Positions 17,713-26,329 of a stretch of 35,371 nucleotides of DNA are shown piece after piece. The DNA comes from Bacteroidales bacterium (GTDB lineage: Bacteria > Bacteroidota > Bacteroidia > Bacteroidales > F082): the NCBI GenBank assembly GCA_018400955.1, contig JAGYLH010000031.1, positions 1 to 35,371 of the forward strand, given 5' to 3'. A program made the position numbers and the translations under genes. The notes below the pieces were generated by a model. The model was not told where the DNA came from. It searched no databases and saw only the letters and a list, made by a program, of their open reading frames with translations. Position 1 is the first letter of the stretch, and each line of letters opens with the position of its first letter.

Positions 17713-17838
17713 GTCCAACTTCATTTTATCTGCCATTTCCTCACTCCTTCGTGTTTTTATTCTTGCTTTGCAGCAAAGATTAACTGACTTGTTTTTATAT
17801 TTGCAGGGAAACGGCAGATAAAATGCTTAACGTTATCG
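17713..17838 (+). repeat. attC-like recombination site B
   Basis: This is the clearest site. The left core GTCCAAC (17713-17719) fits RYYYAAC and the right core is GTTATCG (17832-17838). The arms at 17722-17740 and 17807-17825 are complementary at 18 of 19 positions, with one A/C mismatch. The loop is 66 bases. There is no T run directly after, so it is not a simple terminator. Confidence 0.68.
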
Positions 17839-18683
17839 GTCAGCTTAAAAAACGACACCAACAATGAAATTGACAGTAATAATCATATTAACTTTTGGAC
17901 TTCTTTCGTGTAACAACTCGGCAGACAAAAAAACGGTTGACAATGAAACTGCAAAAGACAGTTTAGTTCATATTGACACTTTTTACATTGACCAAAACGA
18001 AGTAAACAGCAACGAATACAAAGAATTTCATCAATGTGACTTTGACAAATTTCTAAATGACCCAAAGACACCTAAACTTGCAAAAGACATTTATCTCGAC
18101 AAAGAATGGAATTTAAGAAATGACACCGAAGCATTGGCGTTGCTTGACAGTTTAACAGCTAAGGACAAAACTTCAAGACCATTTTATTTTAAAGTCGTTA
18201 CGAAATCAGAAAAAAAATCAGACGGCTATTATTCTGAAGGACTTGGATACGCAGGTTACATTTACGTTTTGAACAACACTCAAGAATTTGCTTCATACTT
18301 TGACAATAAACAATGTCACACAGACAATGATTTGGCGACTTGGGCAGACATTGTAATTATGGAATTTAGCATAAGCGGAGAAGGCAGCTATGACAAACCA
18401 ATAGTTGACGACTACATAAAGAAATTAAAATCAAACTGTAAGGACTGTTCGACAGCTCAAAAAGAAACTATTAATAAATTTGGCTTGACCTTAAAAGAAA
18501 AATGGAACGAATTTTTGAAACATATAGACTAACGGACGGACGAAAAGAAAGCCGAACCGATAACAGCACCTACCCAAAAGGCGGGGTTTCGTGTTCCAAA
18601 GACAGTTTTGTGGTTAATGGAGCATTAGTTTTTCAAATCAAGTTTTGTGGTAAAAGTCCCGCCCTTCGGGTAGCTGCAAAACG
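17832..18683 (+). mobile_element. Gene cassette-like unit C (one gene)
   Basis: The unit starts GTTATCGGTCAGCTT. The inverse complement of the sequence ending at 18564 reads GTTATCGGTTCGGCTT, matching it with one inserted base and one mismatch. The unit holds one AT-rich lipoprotein gene and ends in attC-like site C. One gene between such borders is the standard layout of an integron cassette. Confidence 0.62.
17864..18532 (+). CDS. Putative lipoprotein in cassette-like unit C
   Basis: This 222-residue protein has a lipoprotein signal (MKLTVIIILTFGLLSC, Cys at 16), a Ser/Asn/Lys-rich linker and a soluble acidic domain. Cys residues near 49, 154 and 195-198 (NCKDC) could form disulfides. No family was recognised. 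The start lies 32 bases inside the unit border. AT-rich codon use differs from the flanking chromosomal genes. It is probably exported to the periplasm or outer membrane; no function is assigned. Confidence 0.82.
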   Translation: MKLTVIIILTFGLLSCNNSADKKTVDNETAKDSLVHIDTFYIDQNEVNSNEYKEFHQCDFDKFLNDPKTPKLAKDIYLDKEWNLRNDTEALALLDSLTAKDKTSRPFYFKVVTKSEKKSDGYYSEGLGYAGYIYVLNNTQEFASYFDNKQCHTDNDLATWADIVIMEFSISGEGSYDKPIVDDYIKKLKSNCKDCSTAQKETINKFGLTLKEKWNEFLKHID

Positions 18684-18689
18684 TTATGT
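18557..18689 (+). repeat. attC-like recombination site C
   Basis: The left core CGATAAC (18558-18564) pairs with the right core GTTATG (18683-18688). GCACCTACCC (18566-18575) pairs with GGGTAGCTGC (18668-18677) at 9 of 10 positions. Further in, AAGGCGGG (18578-18585) pairs with CCCGCCCTT (18658-18666) with one bulge. The length and layout match sites A and B although the primary sequence differs, as expected of attC sites, which are recognised by structure. Confidence 0.65.
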
Positions 18690-18887
18690 TCGGGCGGGAA
18701 AGTGCTTACTGAACTTATTTTGCTTAATTTGGTTATAGTTTCGTACATTTATACTTGTATATTACAGATAAAATGAAAAGCCATCAGCGCAATATGGATA
18801 TGTGTAAAATATTGATATACAATCATTAACGTGCTTATTTTAACTGAATAAAGCTATTTGAACAGTCTAAAACAGGGCCTCAACATC
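18690..18887. other. Spacer between the cassette-like array and the crtA-like gene
   Basis: No gene was seen. No inverse complement of the GTTATGTTCGG start at 18683 follows, so the array seems to end here. The spacer may hold the promoter of the next gene, but no clear TAnnTTTG box was found. Confidence 0.5.
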
Positions 18888-19610
18888 ATGAAAGAAAAAG
18901 AACAAATCGTTACAATCAGCTTTTTTCGCTACAAAGGATTCAGCAATAAAAGATGGGGAATGGGGCAGATGTACAGGGTTAGGGAGCCTATGCGGCGCAT
19001 GCCGGGTGTGGATTTTTTTAAACCTTTGGGTACAGGCAGTGGTCTGGGCTATAGTATAATACCCAATTTGAACCTTTTTGGCTTATTGGTTGTATGGAAA
19101 AGCCGCGAAGCTGCAAACCAGTTCATGGCGGGACCGGTATTTGAGGCGTTTAAATCACACAGTGTTGAGCAGTACACCATATTTCTAAAGCCTTTAAGCT
19201 CCAGGGGTTCTTGGTCGGGCTTTAGTGAATGGTCCTTTCACGAGCATCCGGGAGGCAGTCCTATAATCGCAGCTTTAACCCGTGCAACAATCAAAACAAG
19301 GTTTCTTGCAGGTTTCTGGCGCATGGTTGCTCGCACCAGCAGGGAACACAGCCAATCCAAAGGCCTGATTTTTTCGCAGGGCATCGGTGAAATACCTTTT
19401 CTTGAGCAGGCAACATTTACAGTTTGGGAAGATATCGAAAGCATGCGACAGTTTGCCTTCGAAAGCTTTCATGGGGAAGCAATTGCCAAGACAAGAAAAA
19501 ACAATGGTTTCCGGGAAGAAATGTTCACCAGACTTTTGCCTTACGACACACGCGGTACCTGGCTTGGGCAGGATAAATTGGGGGCTTTCCTTAGCAACCA
19601 AAAAGGGTAA
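18888..19610 (+). CDS. crtA: Spheroidene monooxygenase (CrtA-like)
   Basis: This protein of about 240 residues starts at the ATG at 18888 (MKEKEQIVTISFFRY); an upstream TTG in frame is less likely. It matches the CrtA family by the start (VTISFFRYKG), the central segment with FKPLGTGSGLGYS and LLVVWKS, the conserved WSFHEH, the RATIKTRFLAGFWR region and the C-terminal region ending YDTRGTW. CrtA oxygenates acyclic carotenoids in phototrophs; homologues in Bacteroidota are usually annotated the same way, with substrates often untested. No other carotenoid gene is in view. It lies alone between the cassette-like array and argS. Family assignment is strong, substrate uncertain. Confidence 0.85.
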   Translation: MKEKEQIVTISFFRYKGFSNKRWGMGQMYRVREPMRRMPGVDFFKPLGTGSGLGYSIIPNLNLFGLLVVWKSREAANQFMAGPVFEAFKSHSVEQYTIFLKPLSSRGSWSGFSEWSFHEHPGGSPIIAALTRATIKTRFLAGFWRMVARTSREHSQSKGLIFSQGIGEIPFLEQATFTVWEDIESMRQFAFESFHGEAIAKTRKNNGFREEMFTRLLPYDTRGTWLGQDKLGAFLSNQKG

Positions 19611-19705
19611 AAATAAGTATTGCTTCATAGCTGCAGGCCAAACTTTGAAGGCTTCCTTCCGGCCTACCTATCTTTTAGTTATTTTTGCGGCTCAATTTTA
19701 AATCC

Positions 19706-21498
19706 ATGCTCGAATCCCTTCTTACGGACGCTTTCAACAAGGCTTATCAAAAGCTTTACAAGGACTATCCCAATCAAAATCAGATACTTTTTCAAAAAAC
19801 CCGCCCCGAGTTTGAGGGCGACTACACCATCGTTGTGTTCCCTTTTACGAAGGTACTCAAGAAATCCCCCGAGGCAATTGCCGATGAATTGGGCAAACAG
19901 CTGGTTGAAGATGCCTCCTTTTTAAATGGTTACAATGTGATCAAAGGTTTTTTGAACCTTGTGGTGGCTGATGCCTATTGGTTTGATTTTTTCAAGAATC
20001 ATCATAAAAATGATTTTTTTCGGATCGCCTGAAAATGGCGAAGGCGCTAAAGTTGTGGTGGAATATTCCTCACCCAATACCAAACAAACCTTTGCACCTG
20101 CCATCCGCAAATAACCTGTTGGGCTGGAGTGTTGCCGAAATTCTGAAAGCTGCCGGACACGAGGTTTATAAAGTAAACCCGGTGAACGACAGGGGGCATC
20201 CATATTTGCAAATCCATGCTGGCCTGGCAGCAATGGGGCGAAGGCAAGCCGCCTGCCGGAATGGGCATGAAAGGCGATAAGCTGGTGGGTGATATGTATG
20301 TGAAGTTTGATGTGGGAACTGAAGAAAAACAAACCGAAAGCCTGATAACTGATGGACTGGGCTAAAGATCAGCGATAGTCAATGCCCCTTTAACGAAAGA
20401 AGCACGCGCCATGCTCCTGCAATGGGAAGCTGGCGACAAAGCCGTCCGCGAACTTTGGCAAACTATGAACAGTTGGGTCTATGAGGGCTTTGATGCGTTA
20501 CCTACAAGCGGCTTGGCGTTGATTTTGATAAGATTTATTACGAATCGGAAACCTATTTGCTTGGCAAGGAATTGGTTTTAAATGGCCTGGAAAAGGAGTT
20601 TTTTACCGCAAGGATGATGGCTCTGTGTGGTGCGACCTAACTGATGAAGGTTTGACGAAAAGCTGCTGCTGCGCGCCGACGGCACATCTGTATATGACGG
20701 TGATATTGGTACAGCTAACCTCAGGCAAGAGGATTATGGTGCCGACAAATGATTTATGTGGTTGGTAATGAGCAGAATTACCATTTCGATGTTTTAAAGT
20801 TGGTGCTTAAGAAACTGGATTTACCTTGGGCAGAAGCTATCGAACACCTGTCGTATGGCATGGTGGAATTGCCCGAAGGAAAAATGAAATCGCGCGAAGG
20901 CAAGGTGGTGGATGCCGACGAACTGATGGACGAAGTAATTGAAACCGCCCGCCGCATGACCACCGAGCTGGGCAAATTGGAGGATATGGAAAGCGAGGAG
21001 GCTGAAACCTTTTCCGCATCATCGGCCTGGGGGCATTGAAGTATTTCATGCTCAAGGTGGACCCAAAGAAGACCATGTTGTTCAACCCCATTGAGTCGGT
21101 TGGATTTTACAGGCAATACAGGCCCTTTTATCCAATACACCCATGCACGTATAAAATCGGTGTTGCGCAAAGCCGATGAATCTGGTATTTCCATCGGTGC
21201 GGAAGTTTTTCAATTTGCTGATTTCAGCGCCTAAAGAAAAGAATTTGCCATTTTGCTGCACGCTTATCCTACTCCTTGCTGAAGCAGGCGGCTGACAACC
21301 GAAGCCCTGCCCCTGGTTGCCAATTATTTGTATGAACTGGCCAGGGAGTTCAACCACCTTATCAGGCCTGTCCCATACTCCGCGAAACGGATGCCGACAT
21401 GACGCTTATTCCGTCTTCTTCAGCTCAGTGCATTCACTGCCCGGATGATCAGTAAAGCAGGGGGCTTGCTTGGCATGGAGATGCCCGAAAAGATGTGA
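19706..21498 (+). pseudogene. argS: Arginyl-tRNA synthetase, broken by many indels
   Basis: The start is the ATG at 19706 (MLESLLTDAFNKAYQK). The N-terminal domain is open to about 20030; later pieces in other frames give VEYSSPNT, a damaged HIGH region near 20090-20110, GWSVAEILKAAGHEVYKV, and VVGNEQNYHFDVLKLVL. They continue with the KMSK-like GKMKSREGKVVDADE (20749-21039), the GPFIQYTHARIKSV anticodon-domain region, and the end MEMPEKM at 21498. Total length is normal for the family (about 597 codons). Damage consists of small insertions and deletions (extra A near 20082, lost bases in the HIGH motif, extra G near 20194), while codons between them stay conserved. The enzyme charges tRNA-Arg and is normally essential, so either a second copy exists or the sequence contains errors. 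Confidence 0.88.
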
Positions 21499-21780
21499 TG
21501 ATTTCTATTGTATGCTTTCTTTGTGGGATAAAATAACATTTGCCCACTAAGCCACCAAGGCCCACAAAGGAGTATCCAGAATTAATCAAAATACTTCCCA
21601 AATTGATTCGCAGTCACATATCAATATTTTTCCAGTGAGTTTCCGTACATGTAAGTAATACACTTTCTTTGTGGCTCTTCGTGGCTTTGGTACGCCATGA
21701 AGCGTGCATTTAATATAAAAACCCAGTAATATGAAAGGATTACACAGACCAATTTGTCGTTAAGTCTGAAGCAGCCATAG
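21499..21780. other. Intergenic DNA with dispersed-repeat fragments
   Basis: No gene is visible. At 21529-21576 there is a TGGGATAAAATAAC...CCACAAAG segment that reappears in diverged form at 23639-23681, on the other side of the intron. A roughly inverse version (TTTGTGGCTCTTCGTGGCTTT) lies near 21667-21690. Sequences of the CACTAAG/CACAAAG type are common dispersed repeats in Bacteroidota. Confidence 0.45.
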
Positions 21781-22167
21781 GTGTGTGGAGGAAACGAAGT
21801 GCTAAGTTCGCACTCAGCGAATTCTGAGAGCCGTAATGCATGGTCCCAGTTAGGCTCTTTCGTTACACAAATTTGCAGTGGTCAACCTTCCAGAGGTGGC
21901 GAAATCCGAAACCTGATATGAAGCAACGACAATACACAATATCAGGGCTAAAATGGAGTAAATGGGATGAAGCGCTTTATAGTGAGGTAATGCATGAACA
22001 TGGGGAAGCCCTAATATCACAAAACAGACCCATTGTGGATGAGGGCAAGGATATGCCCGCAGTAATTAATGATACCCAAGACAACATAACTTGGGAGGAG
22101 GGAAGGGGCATTACTGTCAGGACAAGATTCAGAAACAGGAACTTATAACAGAATTGACGAAAATACA

Positions 22168-23500
22168 ATGAGTAAATCAACAAATAGTTCAAAAACGATA
22201 GACCGCCTATCGCAGAAAAAGCGAAAGCGACATGAGTTCGCGCGAGAGGGTAAGACTGTTGCAACTGAAACTATATCAGAAAGCCAAACAGGAAGAGAGT
22301 ACCGGTTCTATATACTTTACGACAAAACTTTTCAGGGCCATATTTTGGAAGAGGCTTGCGGCCAAGCAAGGCCAAGAATGGAAGTCCCGAATAGACAAGC
22401 AAATGCTCAATGATATAGAAACAATACGTAGCGAGAAATTCCTGGCGGATAAAAGAAGAGCTACGGAACCCGACATACAAGCCACAAGCAGTAAAACGGG
22501 TCGATCGAGAAAGAAAACGGAGGAAAAAGGCCACCGGGAATACCTACCATAAAGGACAGGGTAATAATAAAGTGGGCTTGCATGTTGGTAATTGAGCCAA
22601 TATTTGAAGCCGATTTCAACGAATCGTCCTATGGCTTTCGGCCAAAGCGGTCAGCCAAAGGAGCGATAACAGAAATCCGCAACGCCCTTCGTTCAGGGAA
22701 ACATACCGTATATGATGCCGACCTAAGAATACTTTGATACTATTCCCTACGACAACTGGAAATAGCCTTAAAGCAACGTACATAGCCGACCCACGTGTGT
22801 GCTACACCTGATAAAACTCTGGTTAAAAGTCCCAATAGTAGAATCGGGAAAATACACCGGAGTAAAAAGGAACAATAATAGCGTACGCCACAGGAGGTGT
22901 TATATCGCCATTACTGGGGCAACGTACATGAACTTTAACTGGATAGATTGTTAACAATAATTAAAAGCCAGTTTTCCCGTGAGGGGATACGGATGGTACG
23001 CTATGCTGATGACTTCCATTCTGATAGCAAAGCAATCAGTCAGGCAGCTTAGCCTAACTACACGGATACCCAACCGAATGGGATTGATTATCAATCAGGT
23101 AAGAGCAAATTAGTGAATGCCAAAGAAACCTCATTTGACTTTCTTGGTTTCACTTTTCGTTATGACAGAAGCATACTGTTTGAAGGGACAAGTTTCTGAA
23201 CATCCGTCCACGAGACAAATCGCAGAAACGGATACGCCAACGGATTAACGAGAAGCTCAAATCCATAGGACATTATCCCCTGAGAAAGTAGTAGGGAACT
23301 CAATCCCATGTTTGGGGCTTATAATGGCACAGGGAACGACAAAATAAGTTCAATGCAAGTTCCACTCAGGAAAACTCAACGATTACCTTCTGCAGCCGTT
23401 TAACAAGGTATTATAATCGTAAAAGCCAGAGGAGCATCACGCTTGTATGGTCAACAAGCCTTTGATATATTGGTCAAAGACTTTGGGCTCATTCAGCCCT
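22168..23500 (+). pseudogene. ltrA: Group II intron reverse transcriptase/maturase, broken
   Basis: Pieces in several frames form one LtrA-type protein. They run from a basic N-terminal part (MSKSTNSSKTIDRLSQKKRK) to the RT blocks IEPIFEADFNESSYGFRPKR (about 22590-22650), VYDADL (near 22715), a PQGG-like region near 22890-22920, the catalytic MVRYADDF (near 22993-23016) and FDFLGFTFRYDR (near 23136-23165). In-frame stops and frame changes occur between these blocks, so no functional protein can be read as written. The same kind of small indel affects argS and the nitroreductase on either side. Start and end are approximate. Confidence 0.8.
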
Positions 23501-23551
23501 ATGTGACCTCTGGATTACGACCTGTGAATGCCACAGACGAATCTGACAGGA

Positions 23552-23585
23552 AAGCTGTATGCGGGAAAACCGCACGCATGGTTTG
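23552..23585 (+). ncRNA. Group II intron domain V hairpin
   Basis: The AAGCTGTATGCGG / CCGCACGCATGGTTT arms enclose a GAAA-type loop, with the AGC triad in the 5' arm and a two-base bulge in the 3' arm. This is the catalytic core hairpin of group II introns, and it is well kept although the ORF is broken. Confidence 0.75.
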
Positions 23586-23638
23586 ACGAGGGGGCTGCTG
23601 GGAAACCCTCGCTTCTGCCTCTCCGTACTCTACTCTAC

Positions 23639-23681
23639 TGGGATAAAAATATTTGCCTGCTAGGCACTATGGACCACAAAG
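23639..23681. repeat. Diverged copy of the repeat flanking the intron
   Basis: TGGGATAAAAATATTTGCC...CCACAAAG resembles 21529-21576 upstream of the intron, with substitutions and small gaps. Direct orientation is the same in both copies. Confidence 0.45.
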
Positions 23682-23709
23682 TTTAATGTATTAAAAACAC
23701 GAATCCCTT

Positions 23710-24337
23710 TTACCGATGTTTTCCTATTGTTTGCCCCATAATTATTTGTTACAGGTGCCAGGCCAAGTTTTTGGTAATGTTTCTGTCGATCATGGCGCGA
23801 TAACAGTTCCCAGGCCTTCGGAAGCGCAGTAGAGGTAAACATTCTGCGCCATAAACCCACAATTGGCCCAGGTGCCGGTCAGTTTGTCGCCTGTAATTTC
23901 ATCCGTGAGTTCAGTCCCATTTTACCATATCGGCCATATCAGGCTGAGCGGGGCTGTAGCCATTAAATTCCTGGCTGCCACATGCTGCCCGCAAATCGCC
24001 TTCTATAATAAAATCAAGCTGTCGATCTGCTGCATTATACACTACAAACGGCACGGCAACACCACAAAACGCTCATTTCCTGCCGGTTGCGCGATGAAGG
24101 GGCTGTTCGCCTTCCTGTTTCTGCCCGGTTGATGCCCCAGGCGGCCCAGCAAATATTTGACAATTCCTGCAAGCTAAGCAATTCAGGTGAAAAGTCCCTG
24201 GCCGATTGTCGTTCATTCAGGGCTTGCATCAGGGGCATCCCACCTGCTGTGTCCGGCTCCGGAAGTTTGATGTTTCTTTCGTTGGCGTGCATATTCATTG
24301 TCATTAAAAGGCTAATCAAAAGTAACATCCTTTTCAT
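23710..24337 (-). pseudogene. SagB/nitroreductase family protein, frameshifted
   Basis: The start at 24337 gives a signal peptide (MKRMLLLISLLMTMNMHA) and the nitroreductase N-terminus (LMQALNERQSARDFSPELLSLQELSNICWAAWGINR), which carries FMN-binding Arg/Ser residues. The first frame closes at 24035. The rest continues in other frames: NAADRQLDFIIEGDLRAACG and a C-terminus IIMGQTIGKHR with TAA at 23710. That is about 209 codons, normal for this exported nitroreductase group. At least three indels break it, the first near 24063 in a T run. The enzyme would be an FMN-dependent oxidoreductase of unknown substrate. It follows the DUF4139 gene by 54 bases on the same strand. Confidence 0.8.
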
Positions 24338-24391
24338 TTTGAAATCGTATTAATCTATGACGAAATATTTTTTTGTTTCAAATTGCCGAAG

Positions 24392-26269
24392 CTATTCAAT
24401 GTATAACTTCCTGTTCTTTGGGTATTTAATAGTGTATTGAAGATCAAACTGCTTACTTTCTTCAGGGGCCAATTCAAACTCCCATTTGATTTCACCTTTA
24501 TTCGAATCGTGTTGTGCGTTTGACAATTCCTGAATACCCACTTCGATGTCGGTATTGGTTGATACTGGCACCTGATCAAGTATGAGCATATTAATTGTGT
24601 GCTTTTTATTGTTCTTAACTGTATTCTTCCATATTCTTGTTTCCTCCTTTTTGCTGCCCAAAATCCTTTTCGAGCCTTCAGATTTAACAATTTCCCGGTT
24701 TAATTGTATTCCTTTATCCTTACCAAGCGATATTGAAAGTGTATCGGTTGCATACCTGACGTCAATAAGCGTTTTACCTATATAGGCATCTTCAAAAAAC
24801 ACATTGGCTTCCCCCTCCAGCAAGTTGTATTGCTCCCAGTCGAGGATGTAAGCCATAAGGTAAGCGTTCTTATCAATCTTGGGAATGGCATAATACTGGT
24901 AAGTGGCTGGTAAATTATAATTTAGGATATCAATGGTGTAGCTTTTGCCATCTGCATTGATCGTAAACGGCATATCGATTTCAAAATCAAAGGCTGTTTG
25001 CCTTTCAATTTGTGCGACAGGCATACTGATTGGTTCATCTGAACGGCTGCCACGGATCAGGTTTTTACTTTGCACTCCACCAACTAGAGTCGACCTACTT
25101 GACATGCGATCTATAGGTATTTTGTACTGAACTATTTCCACCTCATCAAGACTTACTGCGGATTGATCGAGCACAATATTCATAACTGTATTCTTGATGG
25201 GTATTGTTTTGGTTTCATAACCAATGAATGATACTGTCATTTCATGTTGGCCGGGCGGGATCATCAGGTTGTATCGGCCATCAAAATCAGTTACTGTCCC
25301 GATTGTGGTACCATTTATTACCAAATTTGCAAATGGGATTGGCTCTTGATTTTTGGTTAAAACTATACCGCTCACACGATTGATTTCATTATCATATCTT
25401 GGAGGAGTAAGGTGATAGTTTAAAAGATAGGGCTGAAGAGCCGGGGCAACGCCAGAGGAGGCTGGCTCAGCTGTTGATAAAGTTATGTGGATACCCTTCC
25501 AATCAACCTTGGTGTCCTGCCTCACATTGGCTTTATAGGTAAGTAAAACGGGTTCTTCCACATTTTTGGCCCGAATATCATATGTGGGGTACCATCCTGC
25601 ATTTTTAACCATATAGGATAATTCGAAATTGGCTTTCAGTGCTTTAGCAGCATCAATTTTAACCAATATTTCGCCGGCAGGTGTTTCTTTTTCGGCTGAT
25701 AAGGTTTTGATTTGATTTTTAATATCCTGAATCTGATCAGTTAAGTTGCGAATGCTTTTTTGGTTGGCGATTTCCTTTTTCATCAGCGCATTTACTGAAG
25801 TGCTGTAATAATCGAACACCGCCTTTAGTGTCGATAGGTTCATCTCCTGATTCCTGCCTCCGATCGACTTGTTTTCCCTAAGGAAGCCCAGCTCTTCCCC
25901 TATAATCGCCAGTTGAACTTTTTCGAGCTGAATTTTATCTTCCAAATTTAACAGGGATTTTTCCAGTTCTTTCAGTTCAGCAGTTTTTTCTGTTTTCATC
26001 AAATGGTTTATCTGGTGGTTCACCGAAAGTACAGTTAGCTCCCCTTTTGCTTTCAGTTGAATGCTGCTGGCATCAATATAGGGCGACAGGTTTTGGAACT
26101 TTAAAACCGTTATTCCCTTTTTTAATTCAATGTCTTTTTTCCTAAGGATATGTGCCCCTTCAAAATAGACGGTAACAGCCGATACGTCAGTTTCGATGCT
26201 TATTTCTGCTTGAGGGAAGGCTATGGCAACCAAGAAGAAAGACAGGCCCAATAGAATTATTCTTTTCAT
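24392..26269 (-). CDS. DUF4139/DUF4140 (MuiA-like) protein with inserted carboxypeptidase regulatory domain
   Basis: This 625-residue protein has a signal peptide (MKRIILLGLSFFLVAIAFPQ), an N-terminal DUF4140 domain (about 25-125), a coiled coil (about 95-195) and the start of DUF4139 (LSYMVKNAGWYPTYDIRA, about 220). A carboxypeptidase-like regulatory beta-sandwich is inserted at about 300-375 (GIVLTKNQEPIPFANLVING through VDLDEVEIV-type end). DUF4139 then resumes to the C-terminus (WEFELAPEESKQFDLQYTIKYP). The family is named after the mucoidy inhibitor A locus; its biochemical role is not known. It is intact, in contrast to the genes on both sides, and 60 bases downstream of pepD on the same strand, so it may be cotranscribed. 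Confidence 0.9.
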   Translation of the reverse strand: MKRIILLGLSFFLVAIAFPQAEISIETDVSAVTVYFEGAHILRKKDIELKKGITVLKFQNLSPYIDASSIQLKAKGELTVLSVNHQINHLMKTEKTAELKELEKSLLNLEDKIQLEKVQLAIIGEELGFLRENKSIGGRNQEMNLSTLKAVFDYYSTSVNALMKKEIANQKSIRNLTDQIQDIKNQIKTLSAEKETPAGEILVKIDAAKALKANFELSYMVKNAGWYPTYDIRAKNVEEPVLLTYKANVRQDTKVDWKGIHITLSTAEPASSGVAPALQPYLLNYHLTPPRYDNEINRVSGIVLTKNQEPIPFANLVINGTTIGTVTDFDGRYNLMIPPGQHEMTVSFIGYETKTIPIKNTVMNIVLDQSAVSLDEVEIVQYKIPIDRMSSRSTLVGGVQSKNLIRGSRSDEPISMPVAQIERQTAFDFEIDMPFTINADGKSYTIDILNYNLPATYQYYAIPKIDKNAYLMAYILDWEQYNLLEGEANVFFEDAYIGKTLIDVRYATDTLSISLGKDKGIQLNREIVKSEGSKRILGSKKEETRIWKNTVKNNKKHTINMLILDQVPVSTNTDIEVGIQELSNAQHDSNKGEIKWEFELAPEESKQFDLQYTIKYPKNRKLYIE

Positions 26270-26329
26270 TATGTGAGATTTAAGTATTTCTTAATCGGTA
26301 ATAATTAAAACAAGCTGAATGGTTCAAAA

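Larger units (their letters stand above)
15399..17831 (+). mobile_element. Cassette-like unit B containing an IS91-type element with tyrosine recombinase
   Basis: The unit begins GTTGAACTAAACCGCC. The inverse complement of 17704-17719 reads GTTGGACTTAGCCGCA, a 12 of 16 match, so the two ends belong to one cassette-like unit. Its two coding genes form the known pair of a tyrosine recombinase followed by an IS91-family transposase. A GC-rich hairpin (15411-15430) precedes the recombinase. GAAC, the target tetramer reported for IS91, occurs at 15402-15405. Exact IS ends could not be fixed. Confidence 0.6.
21781..23636 (+). mobile_element. Group II intron (borders approximate)
   Basis: A reverse transcriptase ORF remnant is followed by a domain V hairpin (23552-23585) and a domain VI-like stem, the order expected for a bacterial group II intron. 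The 5' end is placed at GTGTG at 21781, which resembles the GUGYG start; the 3' end is placed near CTCTAC at 23636. Both borders are estimates. It lies between argS and the nitroreductase gene and is in the same direction as argS. Confidence 0.7.

Noticed and set aside
17722..17825. Rho-independent terminator after the IS91 transposase
   Set aside because: Arms pair well, but the loop is 66 bases and no T run follows; the borders fit an attC-like site better.
21840..22148. Open frame at the start of the intron region
   Set aside because: No recognisable motif; it lies where structured intron RNA domains are expected and no reverse transcriptase block is present in it.
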